Shown: one piece after another, positions 1 through 9,540 of the stretch
How positions within the stretch are numbered: the stretch's first letter is position 1
How the letters are laid out: each line of letters starts with the position of its first letter
Assembly (NCBI RefSeq): GCF_031127805.1
Contig: NZ_JARXHW010000011.1
Span: forward strand, 1 to 64,000
DNA: 64,000 bases
Reading direction: 5' to 3'
Source of the DNA: Thalassobacterium maritimum
GTDB taxonomy: Bacteria > Verrucomicrobiota > Verrucomicrobiia > Opitutales > Coraliomargaritaceae
The notes under the pieces: model-generated
Told to the model about the DNA's origin: nothing
What the model saw: the letters and a program-made list of their open reading frames with translations, nothing else
Database searches by the model: none
Made by a program: the position numbers and the translations under genes

Positions 1-257
1 TACAGCACCTGATAGCGGCGCATCAATTCAGCATCATCCACCTGCTGACGATCCGGCACACGCAAGAGCACGTGAAAGTGATTCGACATCACACAGTAGG
101 TCAGCACCTGCACCCCGCAAAAATCCGCCACCTGCCAGATCATCTTACGCAGCATCTCCTTCTCACGATCCTGGAACAAGCGCTCCCCATTCACCACTCG
201 CGTCATGCAATGATAAACCGCATCCTGCCCATGAACCTTTTTACGACGAACCTTCAT
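1..257 (-). CDS. REP-associated tyrosine transposase (RAYT), N-terminal part
   Basis: This is a Y1/HUH-type transposase-like protein of the RAYT class, which is thought to bind and process REP hairpins carrying a GTAG-type foot. Reading leftward from ATG at 257, 85 codons remain before the window edge, so the C-terminal part with the catalytic tyrosine is not visible. The HUH motif is clear in NHFHVLLRV (residues 59-67), preceded by the usual VLTYCVMSNH strand. The start is supported by a GAGGGGAG ribosome-binding site just upstream. Several REP-like hairpins with GTAG feet occur elsewhere in this window and could be its substrates, but that link is inference. Family assignment is confident; activity is unknown. 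Confidence 0.85.
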   Translation of the reverse strand, partial: MKVRRKKVHGQDAVYHCMTRVVNGERLFQDREKEMLRKMIWQVADFCGVQVLTYCVMSNHFHVLLRVPDRQQVDDAELMRRYQVL

Positions 258-362
258 TCTCCCCTCAAGATGAACCTCTTCTCACATAAACTCAACCTAT
301 TTCTTATAGCCTGGTTAATTTATTGTGGGTGTTTGTGCGTAGTAGAGGGAGTGTGTTTGGGG

Positions 363-2315
363 CTAGCGGGCGCTGGCGAAACCTGCGCGCTCGGGGTAGT
401 GCTCGATGAATTCTAGGAAGATGTCTTTGGCGACGGGGCCGGCGGTGGATCCGCCGTGGTAGCGCTCGCTGTCATTGGTGCCTTCGACCATGACGGCGAC
501 CGCGATCTGTGGATTCTCCACGGGAGCGAAGCCGACAAACCATGCGAGGTTGACGCCTTTGCCATGGGCACGGAAATCGGCGGTGCCAGTCTTGCCCGCA
601 ATCCGGAGTCCGTCAATTTGCACGAGGCGCCCGGTGCCGTCCTTGCCGACGACGCGTTCCATACCTTCCCATAGGGCGTCGTGTTGCTGCGGCGTGAGAC
701 CGATCGGCTCGCCGCCATGGTCCACCTGCTGAGCCTCTTCGTTGGTTAAGGCACGCAGGGTGGGTCGCGTGCGGGTTTCGTCGCGAGCAATCGATGCAAT
801 CACTGTCGCCATTTGTAGGGGAGTCACGAGTAGAAAGCCTTGCCCGATCGCGGTGTTGGCGGTATCTCCGGGCACCCAACCGGAGCCAATTTGCTCACGT
901 TTCCACTCTTTACTGGGCACGACGAGGCGGCTGGTCTCGAAGGGGATCTCGATGTTTGTCTTTTGATCGAGTCCGAAGCGCTTGGCTTCGGCGCTTAATA
1001 CGTCGATGCCCATATCGAGGCCTTCGGCATAATAATACACGTTGCAACTGGCCTCGACGGCGGCGGCGAGGTCAACGATGCCGTGCCCGTAGCGCGCATT
1101 GCAGCGAAAGATTCGATTGCCTAAGCGATAGAGACCTTGGCAGTCGTGCTGAGTATCGGCTGTGATGCTGCCATGGCGCATGCCAGCGATGGAGGTGATT
1201 AACTTGAAGGTGGAGCCTGGAGGATAGGAAAGTTGAACGGCGCGATTGAGCCATGCACCACGTTCGTTGATTTCGTCAAATGTGCTGCGTGGAATGAATG
1301 GGCTGAGGTCGTTGAGGTCATAGCTGGGGTGGCTGGCGATGGCCAGCACCTCGCCGGAATGGATATCGAGCGCGACGGCCGCGCCACGGCGTTCGCCGAG
1401 GGCCACTTCGGCCGCGAGCTGAAGATCGATATCAATGCTGGTGATCAGGTCCTCTCCTTGTTGCGGCGCCTTCATCTCTAATCTGGAGTCTTGAAAGCCG
1501 AGTGGATCAACACGCCAGATTTCAGTGCCGGTTTCCCCGGACAGAAGGTCATTGAAATGGCGTTCGAGGCCGGTCTTCCCCCGCTTGGTTTTAAAAGTGA
1601 ATGTTTTGATCCCATCGTCGGGAATCTCTTCGGGATCGGGATTCACGTTTTGCACATAGCCGAGTGTATGGGCTGCAGCAACGCCGTAGGGATAATAGCG
1701 TGCGGTATCGGTATGAATTTGAATGGCTGATTTAACGGGCACTTGCTCAATCAGGCGGGCGTATTGATCGGCATTGAGATCTTCGACGAGGGGCAGGGGC
1801 AGCAGGAGCTGTTCGTTAAAATGACGAATGATCTTACGCAGAGAGAGAGTATCGTCGCGACCGGTGATGTGGTTGATCTGATCGATATAGCGCTGAATTA
1901 CATTTTGGCGCGCACGCCACTGCAGATCGTTGTAGTTCGGGGTTAGTTGAGAGTCTTCTCGCTCCGATTCAGGTGTCTGCTCGTAGGCCTCACGGAGTGC
2001 TTCGCGCTCGGCTCGAATTATTTTGGAATACTCGCTACGAAATTCGCGCCGCAGGTCATCCAGGTAGACGACGGCCGAATACTGCGGACGATTGCCGACG
2101 AGGAGATTGCCCTTGCGATCGTAGATATCGCCGCGGGGCCCGGGCTTCAAAATACGGCGCTCGGTTTGGCGTTTCTCGATTTCCTCATATTTCTGATAGG
2201 CGACAAGTTGCCGCCAGCCTAAGCCGACCAGGAGCGTCACACCGGCTGCCATGACGATCCAAAAGAAAAAGAGAATACGCGGATTTTCGCCGCGATGAAA
2301 ATCGTAGCCGCTCAT
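363..2315 (-). CDS. mrdA: Penicillin-binding protein 2 (elongasome transpeptidase)
   Basis: This is a class B penicillin-binding protein that crosslinks peptidoglycan during cell elongation, anchored in the inner membrane with its catalytic domain in the periplasm. At 650 residues it has the normal PBP2 size. A membrane segment lies at about residues 15-35, followed by the dimerisation domain and the transpeptidase domain. All three active-site motifs are present: STFK at about 368, SCN at about 423 and KTG at about 575. Its ATG overlaps the mreD stop by four bases, so it is the last gene of mreB-mreC-mreD-mrdA. No rodA follows here. Assignment is firm from both motifs and context. Confidence 0.96.
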   Translation of the reverse strand: MSGYDFHRGENPRILFFFWIVMAAGVTLLVGLGWRQLVAYQKYEEIEKRQTERRILKPGPRGDIYDRKGNLLVGNRPQYSAVVYLDDLRREFRSEYSKIIRAEREALREAYEQTPESEREDSQLTPNYNDLQWRARQNVIQRYIDQINHITGRDDTLSLRKIIRHFNEQLLLPLPLVEDLNADQYARLIEQVPVKSAIQIHTDTARYYPYGVAAAHTLGYVQNVNPDPEEIPDDGIKTFTFKTKRGKTGLERHFNDLLSGETGTEIWRVDPLGFQDSRLEMKAPQQGEDLITSIDIDLQLAAEVALGERRGAAVALDIHSGEVLAIASHPSYDLNDLSPFIPRSTFDEINERGAWLNRAVQLSYPPGSTFKLITSIAGMRHGSITADTQHDCQGLYRLGNRIFRCNARYGHGIVDLAAAVEASCNVYYYAEGLDMGIDVLSAEAKRFGLDQKTNIEIPFETSRLVVPSKEWKREQIGSGWVPGDTANTAIGQGFLLVTPLQMATVIASIARDETRTRPTLRALTNEEAQQVDHGGEPIGLTPQQHDALWEGMERVVGKDGTGRLVQIDGLRIAGKTGTADFRAHGKGVNLAWFVGFAPVENPQIAVAVMVEGTNDSERYHGGSTAGPVAKDIFLEFIEHYPERAGFASAR

Positions 2316-2842
2316 AGGGTGGGAAAATCCTCAGGTTCCGTATCGAGACGACAGAGCGCGAAGAGCATACGCTCAAAATTGAAAAACCACGGAGCTACCA
2401 ACAAGAGCGCTAAATGAGAACAGAGACTGGTCACAAGCACATGCACCCAAAAGCCTAGACTGGAAAAGTGAGTATACCCCATAGCCACTGTGACCAGTAG
2501 TAGCGCAAAAAGGTTCAATCCATGTGCCAGCATAATGGGATGGTAGTTATGCTCTGCTCGAAAACGTATCCTCATTTGAAAAACAAAGGCGCCCGCGAAG
2601 AGAAAGCCGACGGTGAATAACCCAAAGCTTGATGGCAATGCCGCATCGACCCACAGTCCGGTGAACAAAGTGCAGATAAAATAGGACTGATGGCGCAAAT
2701 ATAGGGCTGGAAAGACGAGCATCGGCCCTAGGATCAGCAGATAGATCGACCAACTCGCCAGTGCCGAGTTAACCAGCATGGTCAAATAGAGCAAAAGCGC
2801 ATTCGCCCCGAACATGAGTATGGCACGCGGATCAAGGAGCAT
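2312..2842 (-). CDS. mreD: Rod shape-determining protein MreD
   Basis: This is a small polytopic inner-membrane protein of 176 residues, almost entirely hydrophobic, with about five predicted membrane segments. MreD belongs to the elongasome and links MreB/MreC to cell-wall synthesis. MreD sequences diverge strongly, so the call relies mainly on size, hydrophobicity and position between mreC and PBP2. It overlaps mreC by 11 bases and the PBP2 start by 4, indicating translational coupling. No catalytic motif is expected. Confidence 0.88.
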   Translation of the reverse strand: MLLDPRAILMFGANALLLYLTMLVNSALASWSIYLLILGPMLVFPALYLRHQSYFICTLFTGLWVDAALPSSFGLFTVGFLFAGAFVFQMRIRFRAEHNYHPIMLAHGLNLFALLLVTVAMGYTHFSSLGFWVHVLVTSLCSHLALLLVAPWFFNFERMLFALCRLDTEPEDFPTL

Positions 2843-3683
2843 CAGAATCTAGATCGATGGGATAAAGCGGGATCAACACGGCGACCTCATGCAAGCTGAG
2901 TAAGCTCGAGTGCAATTCCACGGTGCCAGTTTGAAAGATGCCCGTGCTGCCAGGTTGAAGCCAATTCACTCGCCCGATCAATAGACCTGGGGGGAAGGTG
3001 CCCCCCAAGCGAGTGGAGACGAGTTTAAGTGGCATTTGGGTGCTGGCGACCATGTCTTGCGGTGCATCACGCACAACACCGGTCGGAGAGCCGAAGCCGG
3101 TTTGGGCAACGCCTTGATAAACGACGGGGCGCTCGTCGCCCTCGAAGTTCGCCGCCATGCGAAAATTGGGACTACTAATTAACTCAACGCGACTGGTAAA
3201 GGCGTTCACCTCCACTACACGCCCAACCACGCCTCCATAAAAGACGACTGCTGCCCCGACGGGAATCTGATAGTCTTGTCCCTTGCGAATTATGATCTGT
3301 TGCCACCAAGCGTTTAGGTCACGACGGATGACGCGCGCGACCTCGTAGCGAAATTCCCGTCGACTGGGCAGCTTTAAAATAGCTTCCAAGCGTTGGATTT
3401 CATTTTCGAGGGTTTCGTTGCGCTGGGCATTGAACTGGTAGAGCGATTTCGCGCGCGCAACCTCTCTGCCTGCTTCGATCAATTCTACCTTGGAGTGACT
3501 GCGACGGGCCCAGAAGCCTTCGAGGTCATCGAGGTAGGAGGTCGCCACCCAGGCGGGCGCTTGAAACTCAGAAAAACTGACGCGTAGAAAGGACTTAAAC
3601 GCGGTTGGTATGACCCACCAAGCAACAAGAAAGACGCCTAAGGCGACCAACGGCTTGATCTTATCGAGGCGGTGATTCGCCAC
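2832..3683 (-). CDS. mreC: Rod shape-determining protein MreC
   Basis: MreC is a bitopic periplasmic scaffold that binds PBP2 and organises lateral wall synthesis. The 283-residue product has one N-terminal membrane segment (about residues 10-30), a coiled-coil stretch around residues 60-95, and the beta-rich MreC domain, recognisable from GAAVVFYGGVVGRVVEV and the later LLIGRV strand. It begins nine bases after mreB and overlaps mreD, fitting one transcript. Length and architecture are normal for the family. Confidence 0.95.
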   Translation of the reverse strand: MANHRLDKIKPLVALGVFLVAWWVIPTAFKSFLRVSFSEFQAPAWVATSYLDDLEGFWARRSHSKVELIEAGREVARAKSLYQFNAQRNETLENEIQRLEAILKLPSRREFRYEVARVIRRDLNAWWQQIIIRKGQDYQIPVGAAVVFYGGVVGRVVEVNAFTSRVELISSPNFRMAANFEGDERPVVYQGVAQTGFGSPTGVVRDAPQDMVASTQMPLKLVSTRLGGTFPPGLLIGRVNWLQPGSTGIFQTGTVELHSSLLSLHEVAVLIPLYPIDLDSDAP

Positions 3684-3692
3684 GGCGCCGCG

Positions 3693-4715
3693 CTAGTTTT
3701 TGGGGGCTCCCGTGAGGTCTTTCAGAAGAAAGGCCAGTTCGTCCAGGACCAAACCAGTGCCATTGGCAACCGCACTGAGTGGGTCTTCGGCAATCACCAC
3801 CGGCAAGCCCGTGGCATCGCTGAGCTGCTGATCGAGTCCCTTAATCATGGCACCGCCACCAGCGAGGAAGAAGCCACGGTCCACCAAGTCGGCAGAAAGC
3901 TCTGGGGGGCAGCGCTCGAGTGCATTACGCACGAGGTCCACGATCGCGGAAATGGTATCGGACAAGGCGTCGCGAATTTCCTGAGAAGTGATGGTAATGG
4001 TCTTGGGCAGGCCGGCCACGGAGTCGCGACCGCGCACTTCCATCGAAATTTCTTCCTCTAAGGGGAATGCAGAGCCGACCTTAATCTTAATCTCTTCGGC
4101 AGTGCGCTCACCAATCATCAAATTATACGCGCGCTTCATGTAGTTAACAATCGCGCTGTCAATCTCATCGCCGCCGACACGGATACTCTTGGTATAGACC
4201 ACACCTGCGAGTGAAATAATGGCCACCTCGGTGGTGCCCCCGCCGATATCGACAATCATGTTGGCCGCGGGCTCATCGATGGGTAAGCCGACGCCAATGG
4301 CCGCTGCCATCGGCTCTTCGAGCAGCACGACATCGCGCGCACCTGCCCGAATGGCTGAATCTTTAACCGCACGGCGTTCCACTTCTGTAATCCCGGAGGG
4401 CACGGCCACCACGATGCGGGGCGCGACGAAAGTCTTCTTCTTATTTACCTTATTGATAAAATACCGCAGCATGGCCTCGGTAATCTCAAAATCGGCAATC
4501 ACACCGTCCTTCATGGGACGAATTGCGGTAATATTACCTGGGGTGCGGCCCAGCATTTTTTTGGCTTCCGCACCCACGGCGCATACCTTCTTGGTGGACG
4601 AGTAGATGGCCACCACGCTGGGTTCGCGTAGAACAATACCTTTTTCTTTAGCGAAAACTAGAGTATTGGCGGTGCCAAGGTCGATGCCGATATCGTTGGA
4701 GAGGAATCCTAACAC
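3693..4715 (-). CDS. mreB: Actin-like rod shape-determining protein MreB
   Basis: This is the bacterial actin homologue that forms membrane-associated filaments steering the elongation machinery. The 340-residue protein carries the actin-fold ATP-binding elements: the phosphate-1 loop IGIDLGTANT near the N-terminus, IVDIGGGTTEVAIISL for phosphate 2, and FLAGGGAMIKGLD toward the C-terminus. It is the first gene of the mre operon. The tyrS stop lies 112 bases upstream, so the operon promoter probably sits in 4716-4827, although no clear -35/-10 pair is visible. Length and sequence are typical. Confidence 0.98.
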   Translation of the reverse strand: MLGFLSNDIGIDLGTANTLVFAKEKGIVLREPSVVAIYSSTKKVCAVGAEAKKMLGRTPGNITAIRPMKDGVIADFEITEAMLRYFINKVNKKKTFVAPRIVVAVPSGITEVERRAVKDSAIRAGARDVVLLEEPMAAAIGVGLPIDEPAANMIVDIGGGTTEVAIISLAGVVYTKSIRVGGDEIDSAIVNYMKRAYNLMIGERTAEEIKIKVGSAFPLEEEISMEVRGRDSVAGLPKTITITSQEIRDALSDTISAIVDLVRNALERCPPELSADLVDRGFFLAGGGAMIKGLDQQLSDATGLPVVIAEDPLSAVANGTGLVLDELAFLLKDLTGAPKN

Positions 4716-4827
4716 AATAAGATGGATGTTAAATAGCGCTGCGCTGACTGATCAGAGAATAAACCCCTTTTTCTATGAAAGCATTTGAAAGTCAACTGAT
4801 TACCGCGAGCGAAGCAGATGTTTCCCC

Positions 4828-6009
4828 CTACCCGATGAGCTTGAAAAAGATGCGCTTGCCAGCTTGGAAGATCTGCTCACCGCTAGGAGGGGTCACTTCG
4901 CGATTGGGATCGCTTTGTTTTTCGCCGTCAATTTTGACACCGCCCTGCTTCACCAGACGTCGGATCGCGCCCTTACTCTCGAAGAGCTCAGACTGCGCCA
5001 TCACCTCGAAAAGCGGGGCGCTGGTGGCATCGCCGAGTAAATCGCTCCAGGTAAAGGTGGGCATGTCATCGGGTAATTTATTCTTGGAAAAGACCTGCTC
5101 AAATTGCTCCAACTCGTGCTTGCCAGCCTGCATCGAGTGAAATTGCCCGACCAGCGAGGAAGCCAAGTGCTTTTTAGCATCCATGGGGTGTCCCTTCTTG
5201 AGGTTGGCAATTTTATCTTCGGGCAATTCTAAGAGCAATTGGTAGTAGGTCCACATCGTATCGTCGGGGATCGACATGATCTTACCGAACATCTCCTTGG
5301 GGCTGTCGGTGAACGCGATGTAATTATCCGCGCTCTTCGACATCTTCTTCGTTCCGTCGAGCCCGACCAATAGTGGCATGGTGATGACCGCTTGTTCTTG
5401 CTTGCCGGCATCCTTCTGCAGGGCGCGACCGACCAACATGTTAAACAACTGGTCGGTACCGCCGAGTTCAACGTCGGCATTGAGCACAAGCGAATCGTAG
5501 CCCTGAATGAGCGGGTAGAGGAACTCGATGATCGAGATCGGCGCTTGGCTGGCGTAACGTTTTGCGAAGTCGTCGCGTTCCAGCATGCGAGCGACCGTCA
5601 TTTTACGAGAGAGCTTCAGGCTGTCCTCAAAGCTCATTTTGTCGAACCACTCGCTGTTGTAAAAAACTGTCGTTTTCTCCTCGTCCAGAATCTTAAAAGC
5701 CTGGTCCAAATAGCTTTGTGCGTTTTCAATAATTTCTTCCTTCGTCAAAACAGGGCGTGTGCTGGAGCGTCCGGAAGGGTCACCAATCAAAGTGGTAAAG
5801 TCACCAATGATCAGCAGCGCCTCGTGCCCTAAGTCTTGAAACTGGCGGAGCTTATTGAAGACCACGAGGTGGCCAAAAGTCAGATCCGGGCGCGTCGGGT
5901 CCACGCCTAACTTAACGCGTAAGGGCTTGCTACCATGCAGGCGGTCTTCGAGTTCTGTTGCGCCGATAATCGTGTCGGTGTTGCTACGGATAATATCAAT
6001 TAAGCTCAT
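4828..6009 (-). CDS. tyrS: Tyrosyl-tRNA synthetase
   Basis: This cytosolic class I aminoacyl-tRNA synthetase charges tRNA-Tyr. The 393-residue protein has a HIGH-like FGHL at residues 45-48, the KMSKS loop at about 222-226 and a C-terminal S4 RNA-binding domain in which SKGAIRRLVKQGG is recognisable. Length fits the shorter TyrRS subgroup. It follows the SMC-like operon on the same strand after a 94-base gap and precedes mreB. Nothing in the gap suggests a T-box leader. Confidence 0.97.
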   Translation of the reverse strand: MSLIDIIRSNTDTIIGATELEDRLHGSKPLRVKLGVDPTRPDLTFGHLVVFNKLRQFQDLGHEALLIIGDFTTLIGDPSGRSSTRPVLTKEEIIENAQSYLDQAFKILDEEKTTVFYNSEWFDKMSFEDSLKLSRKMTVARMLERDDFAKRYASQAPISIIEFLYPLIQGYDSLVLNADVELGGTDQLFNMLVGRALQKDAGKQEQAVITMPLLVGLDGTKKMSKSADNYIAFTDSPKEMFGKIMSIPDDTMWTYYQLLLELPEDKIANLKKGHPMDAKKHLASSLVGQFHSMQAGKHELEQFEQVFSKNKLPDDMPTFTWSDLLGDATSAPLFEVMAQSELFESKGAIRRLVKQGGVKIDGEKQSDPNREVTPPSGEQIFQAGKRIFFKLIG

Positions 6010-6103
6010 AAGAATTTAGGAAGAATACCTTAAACTGAGCGCATCCCCGCTCCCGTAAAGGATAAAAGCGGGTATACACGGACTTAGACGGATTCAACGA
6101 AGG

Positions 6104-9100
6104 TCATGAATCCTCGACTTCGTCCATCAACTGTTTGTATTCGTGGACATTGAGATTATGGATTTCTGAATGCACATTGGGCCGAGTGACGATGTGGTAG
6201 CGTTCGACATATTTTTGCACGAGGTGCACCTTGGAGTCCAAGGGCTGCACGATGATGAGCTGCAGGCTAAACTGCTTAAACAACTCTAGCAAATAGGTCG
6301 AAAACTCATCGTCGGTCTTACTGAACATTTCATCCACCACAACCAAACGGAAGGTTTCGGTCTGTTGCTCGTTGTTCAATGAAATGCCGTATTGATAGGC
6401 GATCGCGGTGGCGAGAATGGTGGAAGCTAGGCGGTTCTTTTCACCGCCCGACTTACCCGATGCGCCGGAATAGCACTGAAAGCTGACATCGGTCTCGCGA
6501 TAGAATTCGTCGGCCCGAAAGTTAAACCAATTGCGAACATCGATCACTTGCTGGGTCCATTTCTCATCTTTACTTAATTCATCGAGCAAGTGACGCACCC
6601 GTTTGAATCGTTCGGAGCGCTCCTGGTCGGAGTTCTCCCCTTGAGTGATATTCTCTAAAGCGTACTGCCGCAAGGCGCGGAAGCGCTTCTGCTTATCGTC
6701 ATCTGTCCGCTCGGGCACCAACTGGATGTAAGTGCGCTTGTTGCGATCAAAGTCGACTTCTTTCAGGTGCAGATTCAGATCCTGTATGCGATTCTTGATA
6801 CTTTCCGCATGCTGACTGAGCAGACCATCAAAGCTCGAAACATCTTCGATCAAATTAGTCTGGAGCAATCGATTGAAACGCTTCTGGTTTTTCGGAAGGT
6901 CCTCCCCTTCGATCCGAAGTCGTAAGGACTCAAATGGAGCAAACAAGGTCTGGCTATAACCGGGGACCGCGAGCCCATCGGTATAGAGCTCGTCGTGTAG
7001 CTTGGGCTCTTCGTTTTTCACCTCATCGAGGAAGCGTTGAATTTCCAGCTTCGCGGTATTGCCCGCATCATTGCGCTTGCGATTCGCCTCATTGCGCTTG
7101 CGCTCTAGCTCACTATTAACTTGCGACTTCGCAGTTTGCAAGGCCGCCACACTGGTGGGCGGGATTTCGAGTAACTTCTTTACCGCGGGCAAGCGCTCTT
7201 GCATGATCTGCATTTGCTCCGGACTCTCGTTCGCCAGATCAATAATGCTCTGGCAGACTTGTAGAGCATGCTCGTTTTGCTCCTGACGCGCCTTCAACCC
7301 GCCCAGGCGTTCGCGCGCATTTTGACTTCTCTCCATTGCACTGAGCTTGGCCACCTTCGCCTCTTCGACTTGAGCTTGTAAACTGCTCTGCTCATCCGAA
7401 CTGGATTCGAGCCGCTGCTGTTCATGCTTCAGCTCATCCTGCATGAGAACCAGACTAAAGTGATCCACGGCAGCCCAATCACTCGCAATATCCGGCAAGG
7501 ATTTGGCAGCCTGTAAGGCGTTATCGACTCCCGATTTTTCGTTGCCTAGCTTACGCACACTCTCAGCCAGCTCACTATGCTTGAGCGCTTGCTCGGCATG
7601 ACGCGCTTGCAGTGCTTTAATCTTGGTCGAATTATCCCAACCCAAGACATCGCGGCTACGGTCAGTGATATCGTGACGATCGTCCTTCCGGCGCTCGGAG
7701 CCACGTTGCTTCGTCAAACCACCGAGTGTGATGGCCGTCTTGGCGCGATTGAACAACTCATCCGCTGCTTCACAGCAAAGGTGGTCGTAACGATAACTAA
7801 GTTCAGAAGATAGCCAGCGATCAAACTCTCCAGCATCCGTATGAATCTCTAGCTTAGTCGCCACGGCGCCCGGCTGCAGATGCGGATTTACAGAGCGTGC
7901 TTCGCCCTCCACCACGTGATACACCAACAAGCCTCGCAGGTTGGTGCGGTGCACATAAGCGTCCATCTTTTTGCGCAAGCGCCCCGGCACCAACACACAG
8001 AGGGCAAAGCCGTGCACCAAGCGCTCGATCGCGCCGGTCCAAATCACTTCGCTCTCTTTGATTTGCACCAGCTCTCCCACAAACGGAAGTTCCTTCGAGC
8101 TAACCTTGAGCGCTTTGGCGATGCCATCACGCAGCCGTATAAACTTACTGTCGATGTTGCCTTCCCGCTCCTGCAAACCACGAATTTCTTCGCTAATCTG
8201 CTTTTGCTGCAAGGTGAGTTCTTTTAGAGTCGCACTCTGCTGGTCAAATTGCTTCCCCAGTTTTTTGGCGAGCTTGGCCAATCTTTCCGCATCCTTATCA
8301 GCGTCCGTCAGAAGCTCAACAAAGTCGGTTTCCGCCTGGCAGACGATGCCCGTGCGCCACTTTTCAGCGCGTGCGATGAACTGTTTATAACGAGCTTGGA
8401 GCGGCTTAATTTGTTGTTCTAACTGTGTGAGTTCGGCCTTAATTTGCTGCAAGCGACGGCCGGTCTCACTGGACTCAATCGCAATGGTGAGCTGCTGGAT
8501 ACGCTCTTGTTGAGCCTCGACCTTTAAGCTTTCGGAGGTTTCCTCAGCACGCGTCTTCACGAGCTCGCGCTCGATCCCTTCAGCATCGGCGACGCGAAAT
8601 TTCATTTCAGTCTCCGCAAAAAAGAGCGGTGCCGCCTCAATGCAACCGGTCCAATGGTCGACCTGCTCCTCTTGAGCCTGTACCATGCTGTTGAGGCGGT
8701 GAATTTCGTTGAGGCGATCGAGGCGTTTCTTCTCACGTTCGATGCGTTCGTAAGTGCGACGTAGCTCCTCGAAGTTGTTGCGTAATTCTTCCAGCTTTTT
8801 GGGTACGCCGCCGTCATCCAGCATGTATTCGCGAATGAAACTGGTCAGGTTACTGATGTCCTTAATGCACACCGCCTGATTAAATATATCCATCGGATTC
8901 TTATCCGCCGACAAGTAGAGCGCTTCATGAAAGCGTTGCGAGTAGAGCGTAAAGGTGTCCAAGGGCTCCAAGGCCCGCTCTTTAAGTTTTTGGCGCACCT
9001 CCGAAGGGCTGCCCAAATCCTTAAAATCGCCCTCGATCGTCAATTTCTTTTTCGCCACCACATAGGCGCGCTCCAACTTCTTCGCCGGGGTGAGCCACAG

Positions 9101-9538
9101 CACTTGCGCCAGTGTCACATCCTGCTGATAAGTTTCGTTATAAAAATGAGCCAATAGGACAGTGACAGATTCGCCGGCCTTGCGCAACTGTTTGGGCCGT
9201 CCGTAGCCGCGGTCCTGATCATGCTCTTCCGAATAGGTGCCGAGCACGTAGTCTTTTTCGTTACGCTCTTTCTTTTGCTTACGCTCACCACCACCGGCAG
9301 AGGCCTGATTATAGTTTCGCTTGCGGCTATCAATTAGGATCGTGAGCACCGCATCGGCCAGGGTCGATTTACCCGCACCATTACCGCCACTCAAGAGACT
9401 GGTACGACCATCGGGGGCGAAGCTGTGCACGCGCCCATGAAAGGTCCCCCAGTTCAGAACTGAGAATTGATGTAAACGAAAGCCGGCCGTGGAACGGTCG
9501 GGTGCGAATTCTAGTGTAGCTTGTGGTTCGTGATTCAT
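6104..9538 (-). CDS. SMC-like ATPase, MksB / Wadjet JetC family
   Basis: This is an SMC-like ATPase expected to form the DNA-loop-extruding core of an MksBEF or Wadjet (JetABCD) complex. Seen directly in the 1144-residue protein: Walker A GGNGAGKST at residues 51-59, long charged coiled-coil arms through the middle, an ABC signature SGKSGGEKN at about 1027-1035, and Walker B LVVVDEM at about 1065-1071. It starts two bases after the JetB-like stop. In Wadjet, JetABC extrudes plasmid DNA and JetD cuts it; here no JetD-like gene follows, as tyrS comes next. It may therefore act as an MksBEF condensin rather than an anti-plasmid nuclease. Family call is firm; function is inference. Confidence 0.92.
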   Translation of the reverse strand: MNHEPQATLEFAPDRSTAGFRLHQFSVLNWGTFHGRVHSFAPDGRTSLLSGGNGAGKSTLADAVLTILIDSRKRNYNQASAGGGERKQKKERNEKDYVLGTYSEEHDQDRGYGRPKQLRKAGESVTVLLAHFYNETYQQDVTLAQVLWLTPAKKLERAYVVAKKKLTIEGDFKDLGSPSEVRQKLKERALEPLDTFTLYSQRFHEALYLSADKNPMDIFNQAVCIKDISNLTSFIREYMLDDGGVPKKLEELRNNFEELRRTYERIEREKKRLDRLNEIHRLNSMVQAQEEQVDHWTGCIEAAPLFFAETEMKFRVADAEGIERELVKTRAEETSESLKVEAQQERIQQLTIAIESSETGRRLQQIKAELTQLEQQIKPLQARYKQFIARAEKWRTGIVCQAETDFVELLTDADKDAERLAKLAKKLGKQFDQQSATLKELTLQQKQISEEIRGLQEREGNIDSKFIRLRDGIAKALKVSSKELPFVGELVQIKESEVIWTGAIERLVHGFALCVLVPGRLRKKMDAYVHRTNLRGLLVYHVVEGEARSVNPHLQPGAVATKLEIHTDAGEFDRWLSSELSYRYDHLCCEAADELFNRAKTAITLGGLTKQRGSERRKDDRHDITDRSRDVLGWDNSTKIKALQARHAEQALKHSELAESVRKLGNEKSGVDNALQAAKSLPDIASDWAAVDHFSLVLMQDELKHEQQRLESSSDEQSSLQAQVEEAKVAKLSAMERSQNARERLGGLKARQEQNEHALQVCQSIIDLANESPEQMQIMQERLPAVKKLLEIPPTSVAALQTAKSQVNSELERKRNEANRKRNDAGNTAKLEIQRFLDEVKNEEPKLHDELYTDGLAVPGYSQTLFAPFESLRLRIEGEDLPKNQKRFNRLLQTNLIEDVSSFDGLLSQHAESIKNRIQDLNLHLKEVDFDRNKRTYIQLVPERTDDDKQKRFRALRQYALENITQGENSDQERSERFKRVRHLLDELSKDEKWTQQVIDVRNWFNFRADEFYRETDVSFQCYSGASGKSGGEKNRLASTILATAIAYQYGISLNNEQQTETFRLVVVDEMFSKTDDEFSTYLLELFKQFSLQLIIVQPLDSKVHLVQKYVERYHIVTRPNVHSEIHNLNVHEYKQLMDEVEDS

Positions 9539-9540
9539 AC

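Noticed and set aside
4716..4827. T-box or other riboswitch near tyrS/mreB
   Set aside because: The stretch is downstream of tyrS, too short, and shows no T-box or specifier-loop pattern.
6010..6103. A fragment of a JetD/MksG gene between the SMC-like gene and tyrS
   Set aside because: Only 94 bases are available, with no open frame or recognisable motif.
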